Assembly (NCBI RefSeq): GCF_001458435.1
Contig: NZ_CYSF01000012.1
Coordinates: 248,001-312,000, forward strand
Direction of reading: 5' to 3'
DNA length: 64,000 nt
Origin: Thalassovita mediterranea
Lineage (GTDB): Bacteria; Pseudomonadota; Alphaproteobacteria; Rhodobacterales; Rhodobacteraceae
The number at the start of each line of letters is the position of its first letter. The first letter of the stretch is position 1. Under the pieces are notes generated by a model. That model did no database searches and was not told the origin of the DNA. It saw only the letters and a list, made by a program, of their open reading frames with translations. This document shows positions 27,333-36,292 of the stretch, piece by piece. Position numbers and translations under genes: made by a program.

Positions 27333-28252
27333 CCGTTTGCGGCCCGCCAACTGTCGAGGATATGGCGACTGGTCATTAGGTCCAGATGCGCCCCGCCGCC
27401 GTTTTTAAACAGAGTGATTTCATCGTCGCTGCGGCGCTGGAAGGCGTCCAGATCGTAATAATCTGCGATCAGATGATCACGGCTGATCGCGCCGGATTGC
27501 AGTGGGATTTCCACCTCGCCGATGTGGCCCAGGGTGGTATCAAAACTGTCGACAAAAACGCGGGCACGCTGCAGCGCCTCATCATCCGCTTCGCGCATAT
27601 CAGGACGGTAAGCGCCGATCAGGTCGATGTGCTGGCCCGGTTGCAGCCACGCACCTTTGATCAGCGGTTCGGTCACCATGGTGGCGCTGGTCACGATATC
27701 GGCGGCGCGCACGGCGGTTTCCAGATCCTCGGCTACCTGCATTCCGGGGAATTCGGCCGCAAACGCGTGGGCCTTGGCCGCCGTGCGGTTCCAGATGGTA
27801 AATCGCGCCTCGGGGAAGGCTGCGCCGTAGGCCTGTCGCAGGGATCGGCCCACTGTGCCCGCGCCGACGATCAGGATCTCACGGCTGTCAGGGCGCGCCA
27901 GACGGGTTGCGGCCAACAGGCTGTCGCCAGCTGTTTTCCATTTGGTCACCAGATGAAAATCGACCAGCGCCGACAGCATCCCGTTCTTATCATCATAAAG
28001 GGACACTCCGCCGTTCACCATCGGCTGCCCCGACGCCGGATTGCCCGGAAAAATCGTCGCCGATTTCACCGCCAATCCCAGCCCATCAATCCACGCTGCC
28101 CGATTTAGGAGGGTGTCATCGCCACGATAAAGAAAGTTATCCGCAATCTCTGCCTTCGGCAGCTTGTGCCCTGCGGCCAACGCCTCGATAAAGGTGAGCC
28201 AGTTCAGCGATGCCTCGCCAGCGTCGAAGGAAATGATGGGAATTGTACTCAT
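27329..28252 (-). CDS. Ornithine cyclodeaminase / mu-crystallin family protein
   Basis: This 307-residue NAD(P)-binding protein has the family Rossmann motif [13 protein letters not shown] and conserved K in [15 protein letters not shown], plus [12 protein letters not shown] and [15 protein letters not shown]. Members include ornithine cyclodeaminase, alanine dehydrogenase and ketimine reductases, so the precise reaction is not fixed. The start ATG at 28252 overlaps the stop of the upstream DUF188 gene by four bases, giving translational coupling. It runs into the MFS gene tail to tail. Confidence 0.87.
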   Translation of the reverse strand: MSTIPIISFDAGEASLNWLTFIEALAAGHKLPKAEIADNFLYRGDDTLLNRAAWIDGLGLAVKSATIFPGNPASGQPMVNGGVSLYDDKNGMLSALVDFHLVTKWKTAGDSLLAATRLARPDSREILIVGAGTVGRSLRQAYGAAFPEARFTIWNRTAAKAHAFAAEFPGMQVAEDLETAVRAADIVTSATMVTEPLIKGAWLQPGQHIDLIGAYRPDMREADDEALQRARVFVDSFDTTLGHIGEVEIPLQSGAISRDHLIADYYDLDAFQRRSDDEITLFKNGGGAHLDLMTSRHILDSWRAANG

Positions 28253-28707
28253 GGTTTTTCTTTCACGGCTTTGCGCAGGCAACGTTCCAGCGCGTCCAGA
28301 AAACGGGATCGGTCTGCCTTGGAAAAGGGGCGCCCGCCGCCCTGACGAAACGGATCGGCTGCGCGCAGGTCGGTCATCAGATCGCGGGTGGCCAAGGCAT
28401 TGCCGACGTTTGCGGCGGTCAGCGCCTCGCCATTGGGTTTCAGTACCTGTGCGCCATTGGCGACGACCTTGGCCGCCAATGGAATATCGCTGGTGATCAC
28501 CACGTCGCCCGTTTTGGCGCGATCCGCGATCCACATGTCAGCCACATCCGGCCCCTCGGGCACGATGATGTTTTCGACAAACGGATTGGGTGAGGGGCGC
28601 AGCCCCCCGTTGCTGACCAGTTTCATCGCGATGCGGTGGCGGGTCGCCACGCGTTCCGCCTCTGCCTTCACTGGACAGGCATCCGCATCGACGAAGAGGG
28701 TAGTCAT
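28249..28707 (-). CDS. YaiI/YqxD family protein (DUF188, UPF0178)
   Basis: This 152-residue protein starts [15 protein letters not shown] and contains [15 protein letters not shown] and a C-terminal [20 protein letters not shown], all diagnostic of DUF188. The fold is PIN-like with conserved aspartates (D7, D9), so a nuclease role has been suggested, but the function is not established. It overlaps both neighbours by four bases, upstream with fghA and downstream with the cyclodeaminase gene, so the three are one translationally coupled unit. Confidence 0.92.
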   Translation of the reverse strand: MTTLFVDADACPVKAEAERVATRHRIAMKLVSNGGLRPSPNPFVENIIVPEGPDVADMWIADRAKTGDVVITSDIPLAAKVVANGAQVLKPNGEALTAANVGNALATRDLMTDLRAADPFRQGGGRPFSKADRSRFLDALERCLRKAVKEKP

Positions 28708-29534
28708 GAATACAGCGCCTCTGCGTGGAAGGCGATGTGATCCTCCATGAAGGTCGACACGAAGAAGTAGCTGTGATCATAGCCTTTTTGCAGGCGCAGC
28801 TGGGCTGGAACGCGGGCGGCTGTTACCGCCTCTGCCAGTGCTTCGGGCATCAACAGGTCGATAAACTGGTCGCTGCTGCCGGTGTCGATCAACAGCGGAA
28901 TATCCAGACCCTTTTCACGCATCATCAGCGTGGCATCATGTTTCGCCCATGTCTCTGGTGCATCGCCAAGGTAGGCCTGTAGCTGCTTGCGGCCCCAGTC
29001 ACCTGCAGTGGGGTTGCAGATCGGCGCGAAGGCAGACACCGACTTGAAACGTCCCGGCAGGTTCATCGCCAGCGTCAGTGCACCGTGGCCGCCCATCGAA
29101 TGGCCGGTGATCGACTGGCGGTCCTCATCAATCGGGAAATTCGCGGTGATCAGACGTGGCAGCTCATCGGCCACATAGGACCACATGTTGAAATGAGGTG
29201 CCCAGGGGGATTGGGTCGCGTCAACATAGAACCCTGCGCCCTGGCCCAGATCGTAGGCGTCGTCATTTGCCACACCTTCGCCGCGCGGCGAGGTGTCGGG
29301 GAACACCAGCGCGATGCCCTGTTCCGCGGCCCACGATTGTGCGCCCGCTTTCACCATGGCGTTTTCATGGGTGCAGGTCAGACCCGACAAATACCACAGA
29401 ACGGGCACTGGGCCGTCCTGCGCCTCTTCGGGTAGGAACAGGCCGAAGGTCATGGTGCAGCCGGTGACTTCGGATTTGTGGGAATAAACGCCTTGGGTGC
29501 CCCCAAAGCAGCGGTTTTCAGAAATGATTTCCAT
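28704..29534 (-). CDS. fghA: S-formylglutathione hydrolase
   Basis: This 276-residue alpha/beta hydrolase of the esterase D family hydrolyses S-formylglutathione to formate and glutathione, the step after AdhC. The nucleophilic serine lies in [15 protein letters not shown], the oxyanion region is [13 protein letters not shown], and the catalytic histidine is in GYDHSYFF. The start ATG ([12 protein letters not shown]) follows GAAGGACGTCGAGGA. Further upstream codons in frame are low-complexity and unlikely to be translated. It is away from adhC (6820-7932), heading a trio with DUF188 and the cyclodeaminase gene. Confidence 0.95.
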   Translation of the reverse strand: MEIISENRCFGGTQGVYSHKSEVTGCTMTFGLFLPEEAQDGPVPVLWYLSGLTCTHENAMVKAGAQSWAAEQGIALVFPDTSPRGEGVANDDAYDLGQGAGFYVDATQSPWAPHFNMWSYVADELPRLITANFPIDEDRQSITGHSMGGHGALTLAMNLPGRFKSVSAFAPICNPTAGDWGRKQLQAYLGDAPETWAKHDATLMMREKGLDIPLLIDTGSSDQFIDLLMPEALAEAVTAARVPAQLRLQKGYDHSYFFVSTFMEDHIAFHAEALYS

Positions 29535-29740
29535 TCCTCGACGTCCTTCTTTGTCGTGGTGCGCTAGCTGCATGCTGTAAATGTTGCAGGCGATGAGACA
29601 AGCGCGTCGGCATATGGCTACATCGCGCATTTGCACCGAAGCAAGAGGCGAGCGGCATCCTTGTGCTAAATTTATGTGCGCTGGCCCTATGGGGGGGCAG
29701 GATCTGCGGGGCACTGGTCGTGGTGTGTAACGAAAATGCT

Positions 29741-30961
29741 CTAGGGGCGTCGCCCCTGCCACAGGTTCAGGGCGCTGCTTTGTAAATGTGTCAGGAACGG
29801 AACCGGCTGTAGTGTCAGTTCGGCATTGGCCTGTCCGTTCATTCGCTCAAGATGGCGGATAATTCGTCGTCGCCAGCGCGGATCTGCGATATCGCTGGGC
29901 AACATTTCTAGTTGTGCCTTGTGTGCGGGGCTGCTGTCAAAATGACCTTTCTGCATTGCAATCAGGCGTATCCGCGCCGGAATCTTCGGCGCGGTCAGGG
30001 GCAGGCCAGATAGGCGCAGCATGACCCTATCGCCGGCCGTCAGCGTGGCGGCGCTGTCATCCCTCAGGGTTATATTTGCCTGATAGCCTGCTTCCTGCGT
30101 CAACAATTGCGCGATCGCTGTGTCCGTCATCGGGGTGCCATCGCGCGGCAACGGACGCTGTCGGATTAGCATACCGGCCTGAGGTGCGCGTAAAAACGGG
30201 TCCTCCAGCAGTTGCTGGAGTTCAGCGCGCTGCTTTTGCAGGGCCGCCTGTTCCTGCGTCAGGCGGTGCAGCTCTGCTTGGCGGGTGTGTCGCTGATCAG
30301 CGATCAATTTTTTCAGCAACACCGTTTGGCGGCGAATGTCGATCTGGAGGGCATGTCGCTCAACCTCATAGGACAGCTGAGTGGTGATTTGGTCCTGGCG
30401 GGAACGCGCATTTTCCAGTGATGGCCCTGCGTATTCTATCTGTTGCCGGATAAGATGCAGCTGACGAATGCGTTGTTCCTGTTCTTGCCTTTCTAGCATG
30501 TCTGTTTGCTGCTGTATTTCACAGGCGCTCGCCCCATTGTCTGAGGCTGGATCAGGCACGTCGCCTGCGGTTTCTGTTTGAGCTGCAGACGCGGTCAGGC
30601 AACGGTGTGTGTAGGCAAGCCGCTGCAGGTCTGCCTCTAGGTTGGACATACGTTGATCTAGTTTTTCGGTGTCATAAAGCAGCACTGCCTGCCCTTGGCT
30701 GACGGGGGTGTCATTTTCGACCAGTACTTCGGCAACTGGCATATGCGCAGGCAGGATGACATCCTGCGTGGTCGTTTGCCGAACGAGCGATCCGGTCAAG
30801 GTGAGCGTTGGCGCAAATAGCTGGAGTGCGGCAGCGGCAAAAATCGCCCAAACCGCCACGCAGAGTGTGGCCCAAATCAAGATCAGCCATAGCCAAGGCA
30901 TCAGGTGCAATCGGCGCAGGGGCTTATGTGATAGCCGTGGATCAGGATGTGGCGTCGACAT
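29741..30961 (-). CDS. HlyD-like membrane fusion/adaptor protein of the glycan locus
   Basis: This 406-residue protein has one N-terminal transmembrane helix (about 20-48: LMPWLWLILIWATLCVAVWA) and a split beta-barrel/lipoyl region (LTLTGSLVRQTTTQDVILPA, VAEVLVENDTPVSQGQAVLLYD). A long coiled-coil hairpin rich in Q, E and R follows (about 105-260), then a second barrel part (LEDPFLRAPQAGMLI, GDRVMLRLSGLPL). This is the periplasmic adaptor architecture of HlyD and EmrA. Its start overlaps the end of the degenerate ABC gene by 20 bases, so the two should form a complex. A short GGGGCG/CGCCCC hairpin overlaps its stop. No TolC gene is in the window. Confidence 0.8.
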   Translation of the reverse strand: MSTPHPDPRLSHKPLRRLHLMPWLWLILIWATLCVAVWAIFAAAALQLFAPTLTLTGSLVRQTTTQDVILPAHMPVAEVLVENDTPVSQGQAVLLYDTEKLDQRMSNLEADLQRLAYTHRCLTASAAQTETAGDVPDPASDNGASACEIQQQTDMLERQEQEQRIRQLHLIRQQIEYAGPSLENARSRQDQITTQLSYEVERHALQIDIRRQTVLLKKLIADQRHTRQAELHRLTQEQAALQKQRAELQQLLEDPFLRAPQAGMLIRQRPLPRDGTPMTDTAIAQLLTQEAGYQANITLRDDSAATLTAGDRVMLRLSGLPLTAPKIPARIRLIAMQKGHFDSSPAHKAQLEMLPSDIADPRWRRRIIRHLERMNGQANAELTLQPVPFLTHLQSSALNLWQGRRP

Positions 30962-32927
30962 TTTTTTGCGACCTTGCAGCGGGTTGAGGGGGGCGATCGA
31001 CCTTGCGCGGATCGTAGATTTCGATGCTCACTTCCATCCAGTGCTGACCATCATGGTGCGTGTTTTCGACCGCCAGACTGTCCCGTAGAACGCGGGCCAG
31101 CGGTGCGTCCGTCAATGCATCGTCGTTTGTAGCCTGTATTTCGGCGCGTTGCAGCGCACCGCTCGACAACGGTTGGGGTTGCTGCATGCGCAGTTGGCAT
31201 CGCCCTGCGAACAGTTTGATTTCGAAACATACAGTGTCCGTTGCTGCCGGGTCATCTGAGCGACAGGCCAATGTCAGCATTTCGTTGGCGACCATGCAAA
31301 CTGCCCGTCGGTTTGCGCCATCGCCATCGCGGCGGAATTGGGCGTTAATCCAACTGTCGAGTGCGTCTTCGCTTTCAAGCTCGCGGGTGGCAACAAACCT
31401 TTGCCATCCAGAAGAAGCCCGAGCGCGCATTTCATCGGCAGCGGCCATTTCAACCAATCGCCCGCTTTGCAGGCTGATCAGGTAATCACACGCTTCCAGC
31501 ATGGCGCGATCTTCGGTGACGAGTAAAATGCTGGCGCCGCGGCGCGCCTCATCCTTCAGACGGGTGAGGAGTGTATTGCGCAACACTTCGGAGAGCCCAT
31601 CTTCTGGTCGGTCCAGCAGATAGAGAGCGGGGCGCAGGCTGAATGCGCGTACAAAAGCCAGAATTTTTTGTTCGCTATGGGATAGATGTTGCGCATTGCG
31701 GCATTGAAGGATCCGTCGGGTGGTGTCGGCATTATGCAACAAGCTTTTCAGTAGGTATTCTGCGCGTTGCGCCATTTGATCGGTCGGGTGCAGCAGATTG
31801 GCGCTGCTGCTATCGGGTAAAATCAGCGGCGTTGCTGGTAGATGAATGATCGCGGCACTATGTGGCGAGGCGCTGCGCATCCAAGGGGATAAGCCGTTTA
31901 AGCGCACATTCCCTTCTACCTGTAAGTCGGTCATATCAAGTGGCGCAGAAAGAGCGCGCATCAGTAGAGATTTTCCGGAAAAGCTATCCCCGATGAGCGC
32001 AGTGATACTGCCTTCGGGCAATTGGAATGACAGATCGTGGAGTAAGTATTGGCCACGATCTGTCTGTACGCTCAGACGATCGACCCAGAGCCCGCTATCA
32101 GGTTGATCCGTGATGTCACGGCGTGGCGGCAACATTTGAACATGTGCAGCGCGTTCTGCGTATTCAGGATCAACTGTGGATGTGGCGCGCCAATAGATGA
32201 ACAATGCCCTGCTAATTCCGGCGCTTATCAACGCGGTTGGCGCAATTGCAGCACTGACCAGAACGTCCCGCAGACACAGCCAGCTGGCCAGCGCGAAACT
32301 GGCGATGAAAACGGCGCCCATAACCCCGAGTGACAGGGCATCTACAGTGGGCGCGCGTCGCGTGCGTTGCATCAGCAGGGACAGCCCACGTTGATCGCGT
32401 CCGCTAAGAACCGATGCAGCCTCCTCCGGGAGGGCGTTCCAGGCCCGTTCCCGCGGCAACATGCGGGCGAGTGGTCGTGATATGACCCACCCCAAAGCCC
32501 CCCCAACCAGAGGCGGGAGCAACAACAGCGGGTGCAGCATTGCCAAACCACCGGCAGTTAGTACGGCGGCTATGACACCGCCGATTGGCCCGCTGCGGCG
32601 GCGCAGATCGTGATAGCCTGCCAAAGACCGCGCATGACCCAGCTCGAACAACACAATGCCAAGAACAGGGACAAGCGCACTTAGCCCCAGAATGGGGGCG
32701 TAGATTTCGATGTTCTCGACAGCGACCAACTGATGCAGGAACAGCGCAAAAACAACCAACGCAAGCGTACAGACGGCAGTTCCGAAGGTGAACAATGATG
32801 ACAGAATTGCCGCCCAGGTGGGGACGCTACGGTCCCGGATCAGGCGCGTTGAGTGTGTTTCATCCTTGCCCGAGTTTAGTGAGTCGGGCGGCAGATTTGT
32901 AGAAACGGTTTGATGCGACATCGGCAA
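30942..32927 (-). CDS. Membrane ABC protein with degenerate catalytic motifs and C-terminal GHKL-like region
   Basis: This 661-residue protein has four to six hydrophobic helices in residues 36-245, an ABC nucleotide-binding domain (about 282-495), and a C-terminal region (about 520-645). Walker A GDSFSGKS (313-320) is intact. The signature is LSHSE (415-419) instead of LSGGQ, the Walker B aspartate D439 is followed by Arg instead of the catalytic Glu, and the H-loop position is Glu472. ATP may bind but hydrolysis should be weak or absent. The C-terminus has AVCMVANEMLTLACRSDD, resembling the N-box of RsbW/SpoIIAB-type kinases with the key Asn lost. The HlyD-like gene overlaps it downstream; a DUF3131 gene is divergent. 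Confidence 0.78.
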   Translation of the reverse strand: MPMSHQTVSTNLPPDSLNSGKDETHSTRLIRDRSVPTWAAILSSLFTFGTAVCTLALVVFALFLHQLVAVENIEIYAPILGLSALVPVLGIVLFELGHARSLAGYHDLRRRSGPIGGVIAAVLTAGGLAMLHPLLLLPPLVGGALGWVISRPLARMLPRERAWNALPEEAASVLSGRDQRGLSLLMQRTRRAPTVDALSLGVMGAVFIASFALASWLCLRDVLVSAAIAPTALISAGISRALFIYWRATSTVDPEYAERAAHVQMLPPRRDITDQPDSGLWVDRLSVQTDRGQYLLHDLSFQLPEGSITALIGDSFSGKSLLMRALSAPLDMTDLQVEGNVRLNGLSPWMRSASPHSAAIIHLPATPLILPDSSSANLLHPTDQMAQRAEYLLKSLLHNADTTRRILQCRNAQHLSHSEQKILAFVRAFSLRPALYLLDRPEDGLSEVLRNTLLTRLKDEARRGASILLVTEDRAMLEACDYLISLQSGRLVEMAAADEMRARASSGWQRFVATRELESEDALDSWINAQFRRDGDGANRRAVCMVANEMLTLACRSDDPAATDTVCFEIKLFAGRCQLRMQQPQPLSSGALQRAEIQATNDDALTDAPLARVLRDSLAVENTHHDGQHWMEVSIEIYDPRKVDRPPQPAARSQKNVDATS

Positions 32928-32987
32928 ATCCTTCGCGGTTTCACCAAGGTCTAAGTCAAAGAGATTAATTTTAGGTTGTCACACCGT

Positions 32988-33014
32988 GCGGAAAATTCGC
33001 CGCGGTTTTTCCGC
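32988..33014. promoter_or_regulatory. Inverted repeat in the divergent promoter region of the glycan locus
   Basis: GCGGAAAA (32988-32995) and TTTTCCGC (33007-33014) form an eight-base perfect dyad in the 177-base gap between the divergent ABC and DUF3131 genes. It could be an operator for both transcripts or a leader hairpin of the DUF3131 message. No matching site is seen at the other promoters of the locus. Confidence 0.35.
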
Positions 33015-33104
33015 GTTCAGATGAATTTGGATCAGCGTGGGGCTTGGTCGCTTTTTGTTAAGGGATTTGGTGTTTGCTGTGGGGGAATCACGTTGGAGGG
33101 ATCA

Positions 33105-34796
33105 ATGCCCCGCAGCTCGGACAAGTTACAACGGCGCTCGCCACTTTGGGGTGGGGTGCTGTTGTGTGCGGCGATTTTGGTACTCGGTGGTGCCAGCTAT
33201 TCGGTTGGCATTACCGCGCGCCATGTTTTCCTGCAGCAAGAGGATGAGGTGATCCCTATCATTGCAGGTGGGGCGCTGGATGACATTCCTGCATTGATGC
33301 GCGGCAATTTACCTAGTGCAACGCTGAGTTTGGTCGAAGGTCAGCCGAAACGGGGCCTGACACCGCGAATGTGTGAATTGCCTGCAGACTATTTCGAGCG
33401 GTTGGATCGTGGGCTGGATGCGGCGGCCGGTTACACGCCGCACAATGCCTATGTGCGCAAATATCGTGCCCGCCGTGGTTTTTTGACCGAGCGTGAACTG
33501 CGTGCGGCCAAGGTCGCCTGGCACTATTTCGAACGCTTTACCCAGGAAACGACCGGGTTGGCCAATTCAGTTGGCAATTACCCATCAACAACGCTTTGGG
33601 ATACGGCATCCTACATCGCGGGGTTGGTGTCCGCCTATGAGCTGTGCCTGATAGAAAAGCCGGAGTTTGACCGGCGGATCACCCGCCTTTTGACGACAAT
33701 CAAATCGTTGGAACTGTTCCGTATGGAATTGCCCAACAAGGTGTATCACACCAAGACGGGTGCCAAGGTCGATTACACGAACAAACCTGGAGAAATCGGG
33801 TTTTCGGCCCTAGATATTGGGCGGTTCCTGGTCTGGTTGCGTATCTGCAAAAACCGTTACCCCTATCTTGCAAACACCATCGACTCGGTCCTGCTGAAAT
33901 GGGATTTCAGCAATGCCATTGATAGCGAAGGCCTGATGTTCGGTGCCTATGTCGATAAAGAAACCGGTGAAACGGTTTACGCGCAAGAAGGACGGTTGGG
34001 CTATGAGGAGTATGCCGCCAAAGGTTTTGCCCTCTGGGGGTTGCGCCCGCTGCTGGCCCACCGCGCCGAACCGTTTTTGACTGCGTCGATCTTTGGCGTG
34101 CAGGTGCCTTATGACGGGCGCGACCCGCGGGTATTTCATTCGCAGAACTATGTGGTGACTGAATCCTACCTGCAGGATGGCATGGAACTGGGGTTTGACT
34201 TGCCTCATGACGATATCACACCCGACTGGTTGCACAGCGATGGCTGGCGCGCTGAATTTGCGGATCGCATCTATCAGGTTCAGGAAAACCGGTGGCGGCG
34301 CACTGGGTTTATGACGGCGCGGTCTGAACACAACGTCAAAGGCCCACCTTATTTCACCTACGACACGATTTTCTCCGATGACTATCCGTGGAACACCGTA
34401 ACGCCACGGGGGGACTACGTTCCTGACCATGCCGCTGTTTCGGCTAAGGCGGCGCTGGGTCTATGGGCCCTGTGGGAAACGGAATACACCGATGTTCTCT
34501 TCGAGGCGATTATTGAACTTTATGACCCTGAAAACGGCATGTTTGAGGGTCTATATGAGCGCGGTCAGGGCCGAGTGGAAATTTTCACCGCCAACAATAA
34601 CGGGATCATCCTGACTGCACTGCTACACAAGGTGCAGGGTACGATTTTGACGCCATACCTCGGCGAGACAGAGGTTTGGTACACCGCGTTTCGCGACCAA
34701 GACATCCGGTTGCGGCGGAATTATCCCGATCCCCCACAAAAACAGGATTGGTTGCCAGCACTTAGACATTCGGTTCAGGAAAAGGCAGATTTTTGA
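33105..34796 (+). CDS. DUF3131 domain protein (glucoamylase-like), membrane-anchored, paralogue 1
   Basis: This 563-residue protein has one N-terminal membrane helix (about 14-36) and a large DUF3131 domain. Landmarks shared with the paralogue at 36289 are LPNKVYHTKTGAKVDY, GEIGFSALDIGRFL, EGRLGYEEYAAKGFALWG and FTANNNGIILTAL. DUF3131 is predicted to form an (alpha/alpha) toroid like glucoamylases, so glycan trimming or binding in the periplasm is likely but not shown. The ATG at 33105 follows TTGGAGGG at good spacing; earlier in-frame ATGs lack a ribosome site. Its stop overlaps the next gene by one base. Confidence 0.85.
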   Translation: MPRSSDKLQRRSPLWGGVLLCAAILVLGGASYSVGITARHVFLQQEDEVIPIIAGGALDDIPALMRGNLPSATLSLVEGQPKRGLTPRMCELPADYFERLDRGLDAAAGYTPHNAYVRKYRARRGFLTERELRAAKVAWHYFERFTQETTGLANSVGNYPSTTLWDTASYIAGLVSAYELCLIEKPEFDRRITRLLTTIKSLELFRMELPNKVYHTKTGAKVDYTNKPGEIGFSALDIGRFLVWLRICKNRYPYLANTIDSVLLKWDFSNAIDSEGLMFGAYVDKETGETVYAQEGRLGYEEYAAKGFALWGLRPLLAHRAEPFLTASIFGVQVPYDGRDPRVFHSQNYVVTESYLQDGMELGFDLPHDDITPDWLHSDGWRAEFADRIYQVQENRWRRTGFMTARSEHNVKGPPYFTYDTIFSDDYPWNTVTPRGDYVPDHAAVSAKAALGLWALWETEYTDVLFEAIIELYDPENGMFEGLYERGQGRVEIFTANNNGIILTALLHKVQGTILTPYLGETEVWYTAFRDQDIRLRRNYPDPPQKQDWLPALRHSVQEKADF

Positions 34797-36199
34797 TGAC
34801 ACAGTTGCATGCAAAAAACATCTGGTTCGGGATTGGCGTGATTGCCCTGAGTGCGTTGGTTCCGTTGTCCACAAACGCGCAATCGGTTGATCTGAATGCC
34901 CGACCGGCAGAATTTACCGCCGAGAGCGCAATTGTGGACACCGCGATTCCCTTTGCGATCGGCGCCAGTGAGGCGCGACAATCGCTGCGTGGGGCCTTTG
35001 GTTGGCCCACATTTCAGGAAGGTTTGGTCGAAGGTGTGTACTTCCGCTTCGACCCGGATGGATATGCACGCTTTTCTCCAAATCCCCGTTTGGATGTCGA
35101 TGTGTTCGAGGTGCTGTGTAAAGCGCGCACCAAAGACTGCCACGCACGCAAGGCTGGATTGACCGTTTTGCTGACGGCCCGTGGGCAATTGCAGTTGGCC
35201 GTAGAAGGGGTGATCGCCGGCGACAGTTTTTTCCTGTCGGAAGGTGTCAGCGAAATCCAGGTCCCAGAAAGGGTGTTGCAGCCTTTGGATGTTCAGTTGG
35301 AACACCTGCTCTCATCATCACTTGAGCTGGTTGTGCGTCGCGGCGGGGAAGAGGTCAGTCGTCATTCGCTGCGCGGATTTCTTGCGGCAACGGCCTATCT
35401 GCGCTGGATTGCAAATAATCAGGATTACGCCGTATTGCCCCGCGACTGGCCGGTGCCCAACGGACGCCAAATAAACGATGCGCAGCGTTTGACACAAAAT
35501 GCGACCTGGCAATCGCCGATGCCTCAGCCTCAGGTGATTGCAATCACCTCCACACCGGCGACTTCGGCCCCGCTGCAGGGAGAGGCTGATCGGATCGAAG
35601 CTCAACTCGAAGATTTGCGCGGGATGCTTGAAACACTGCGCAGCACTCCCCCGTCCGCGACTGACCCCACGCAGCCATCGCCATTGCCTGCACAGGCGAT
35701 CGAAACCACCCGGTTGGAGCAACAGTTGCGAGATCTTGCTGCTGAGGTGCAAACACTGCGAGAGGCGAACAATTCCAATTCGGTTGCAGCAGGCGTTTCG
35801 CCGACACTGCCAAAGGCGCCACCTCTTGCCAGTCCCCCTGAGGTGCATGAAGAGGATACGCGCGATCGCACAACGGATAAGCTGGCCTACCTGGTTGAAG
35901 AGTTGGGGCTCGACCTTAGGTCGGCGGTAGCGGTGCTGGAGCTGGCCGAGGGAAATACCACGGACATGTTTGATCCCTTGGCGCCCCGAGAGAAACAGCC
36001 AAACATAACGGTCAGTTCAGCCACGATGGAATCTGCCGCCGCGCCGCAGATCGCAGAGGATGCCGTGGCGGATGAGCTTGAACCGGCGCCGGTGCATAGC
36101 GGCCCTCAGATTGTGACCGTCGCAGAGTATACACTGCTGTCAGATTACTTCCGGTCTGCGGTGCTGCCGGCGCTGCAGGCGGATATGTCATCACGCTAG
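34796..36199 (+). CDS. Secreted protein of unknown function with coiled coils
   Basis: This 467-residue protein has a signal peptide (about 1-28, ending STNAQS), a globular N-terminal half (to about 240) containing AFGWPTFQEGLVEGVYFRFD, and a Pro/Ala/Thr-rich linker region with two short coiled coils (DRIEAQLEDLRGMLETLRS; RLEQQLRDLAAEVQTLREAN). A C-terminal helical tail carries EYTLLSDYFRSAVLPALQAD. I recognise no family. The one-base overlap with the DUF3131 gene stop (TGATG) makes translation coupled, so it probably acts with that protein in the periplasm, perhaps as a scaffold or adaptor. Confidence 0.75.
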   Translation: MTQLHAKNIWFGIGVIALSALVPLSTNAQSVDLNARPAEFTAESAIVDTAIPFAIGASEARQSLRGAFGWPTFQEGLVEGVYFRFDPDGYARFSPNPRLDVDVFEVLCKARTKDCHARKAGLTVLLTARGQLQLAVEGVIAGDSFFLSEGVSEIQVPERVLQPLDVQLEHLLSSSLELVVRRGGEEVSRHSLRGFLAATAYLRWIANNQDYAVLPRDWPVPNGRQINDAQRLTQNATWQSPMPQPQVIAITSTPATSAPLQGEADRIEAQLEDLRGMLETLRSTPPSATDPTQPSPLPAQAIETTRLEQQLRDLAAEVQTLREANNSNSVAAGVSPTLPKAPPLASPPEVHEEDTRDRTTDKLAYLVEELGLDLRSAVAVLELAEGNTTDMFDPLAPREKQPNITVSSATMESAAAPQIAEDAVADELEPAPVHSGPQIVTVAEYTLLSDYFRSAVLPALQADMSSR

Positions 36200-36255
36200 T
36201 TTCTGCGTGACGGCCACCTGCCAGTCTGCGTGATTTGCTTTCGCCTTAGGAATAG

Positions 36256-36292
36256 CACCTTGATCTGATCGAGCAGATCAAGGTGTGCTTAT
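36256..36292. terminator. Hairpin terminator between convergent glycan-locus transcripts
   Basis: CACCTTGATCTG (36256-36267) pairs with CAGATCAAGGTG (36274-36285) around ATCGAG. It sits between the stop codons of two convergent genes and is followed by TGCTTATTT, so it probably terminates the rightward transcript and perhaps the leftward one. Confidence 0.72.
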
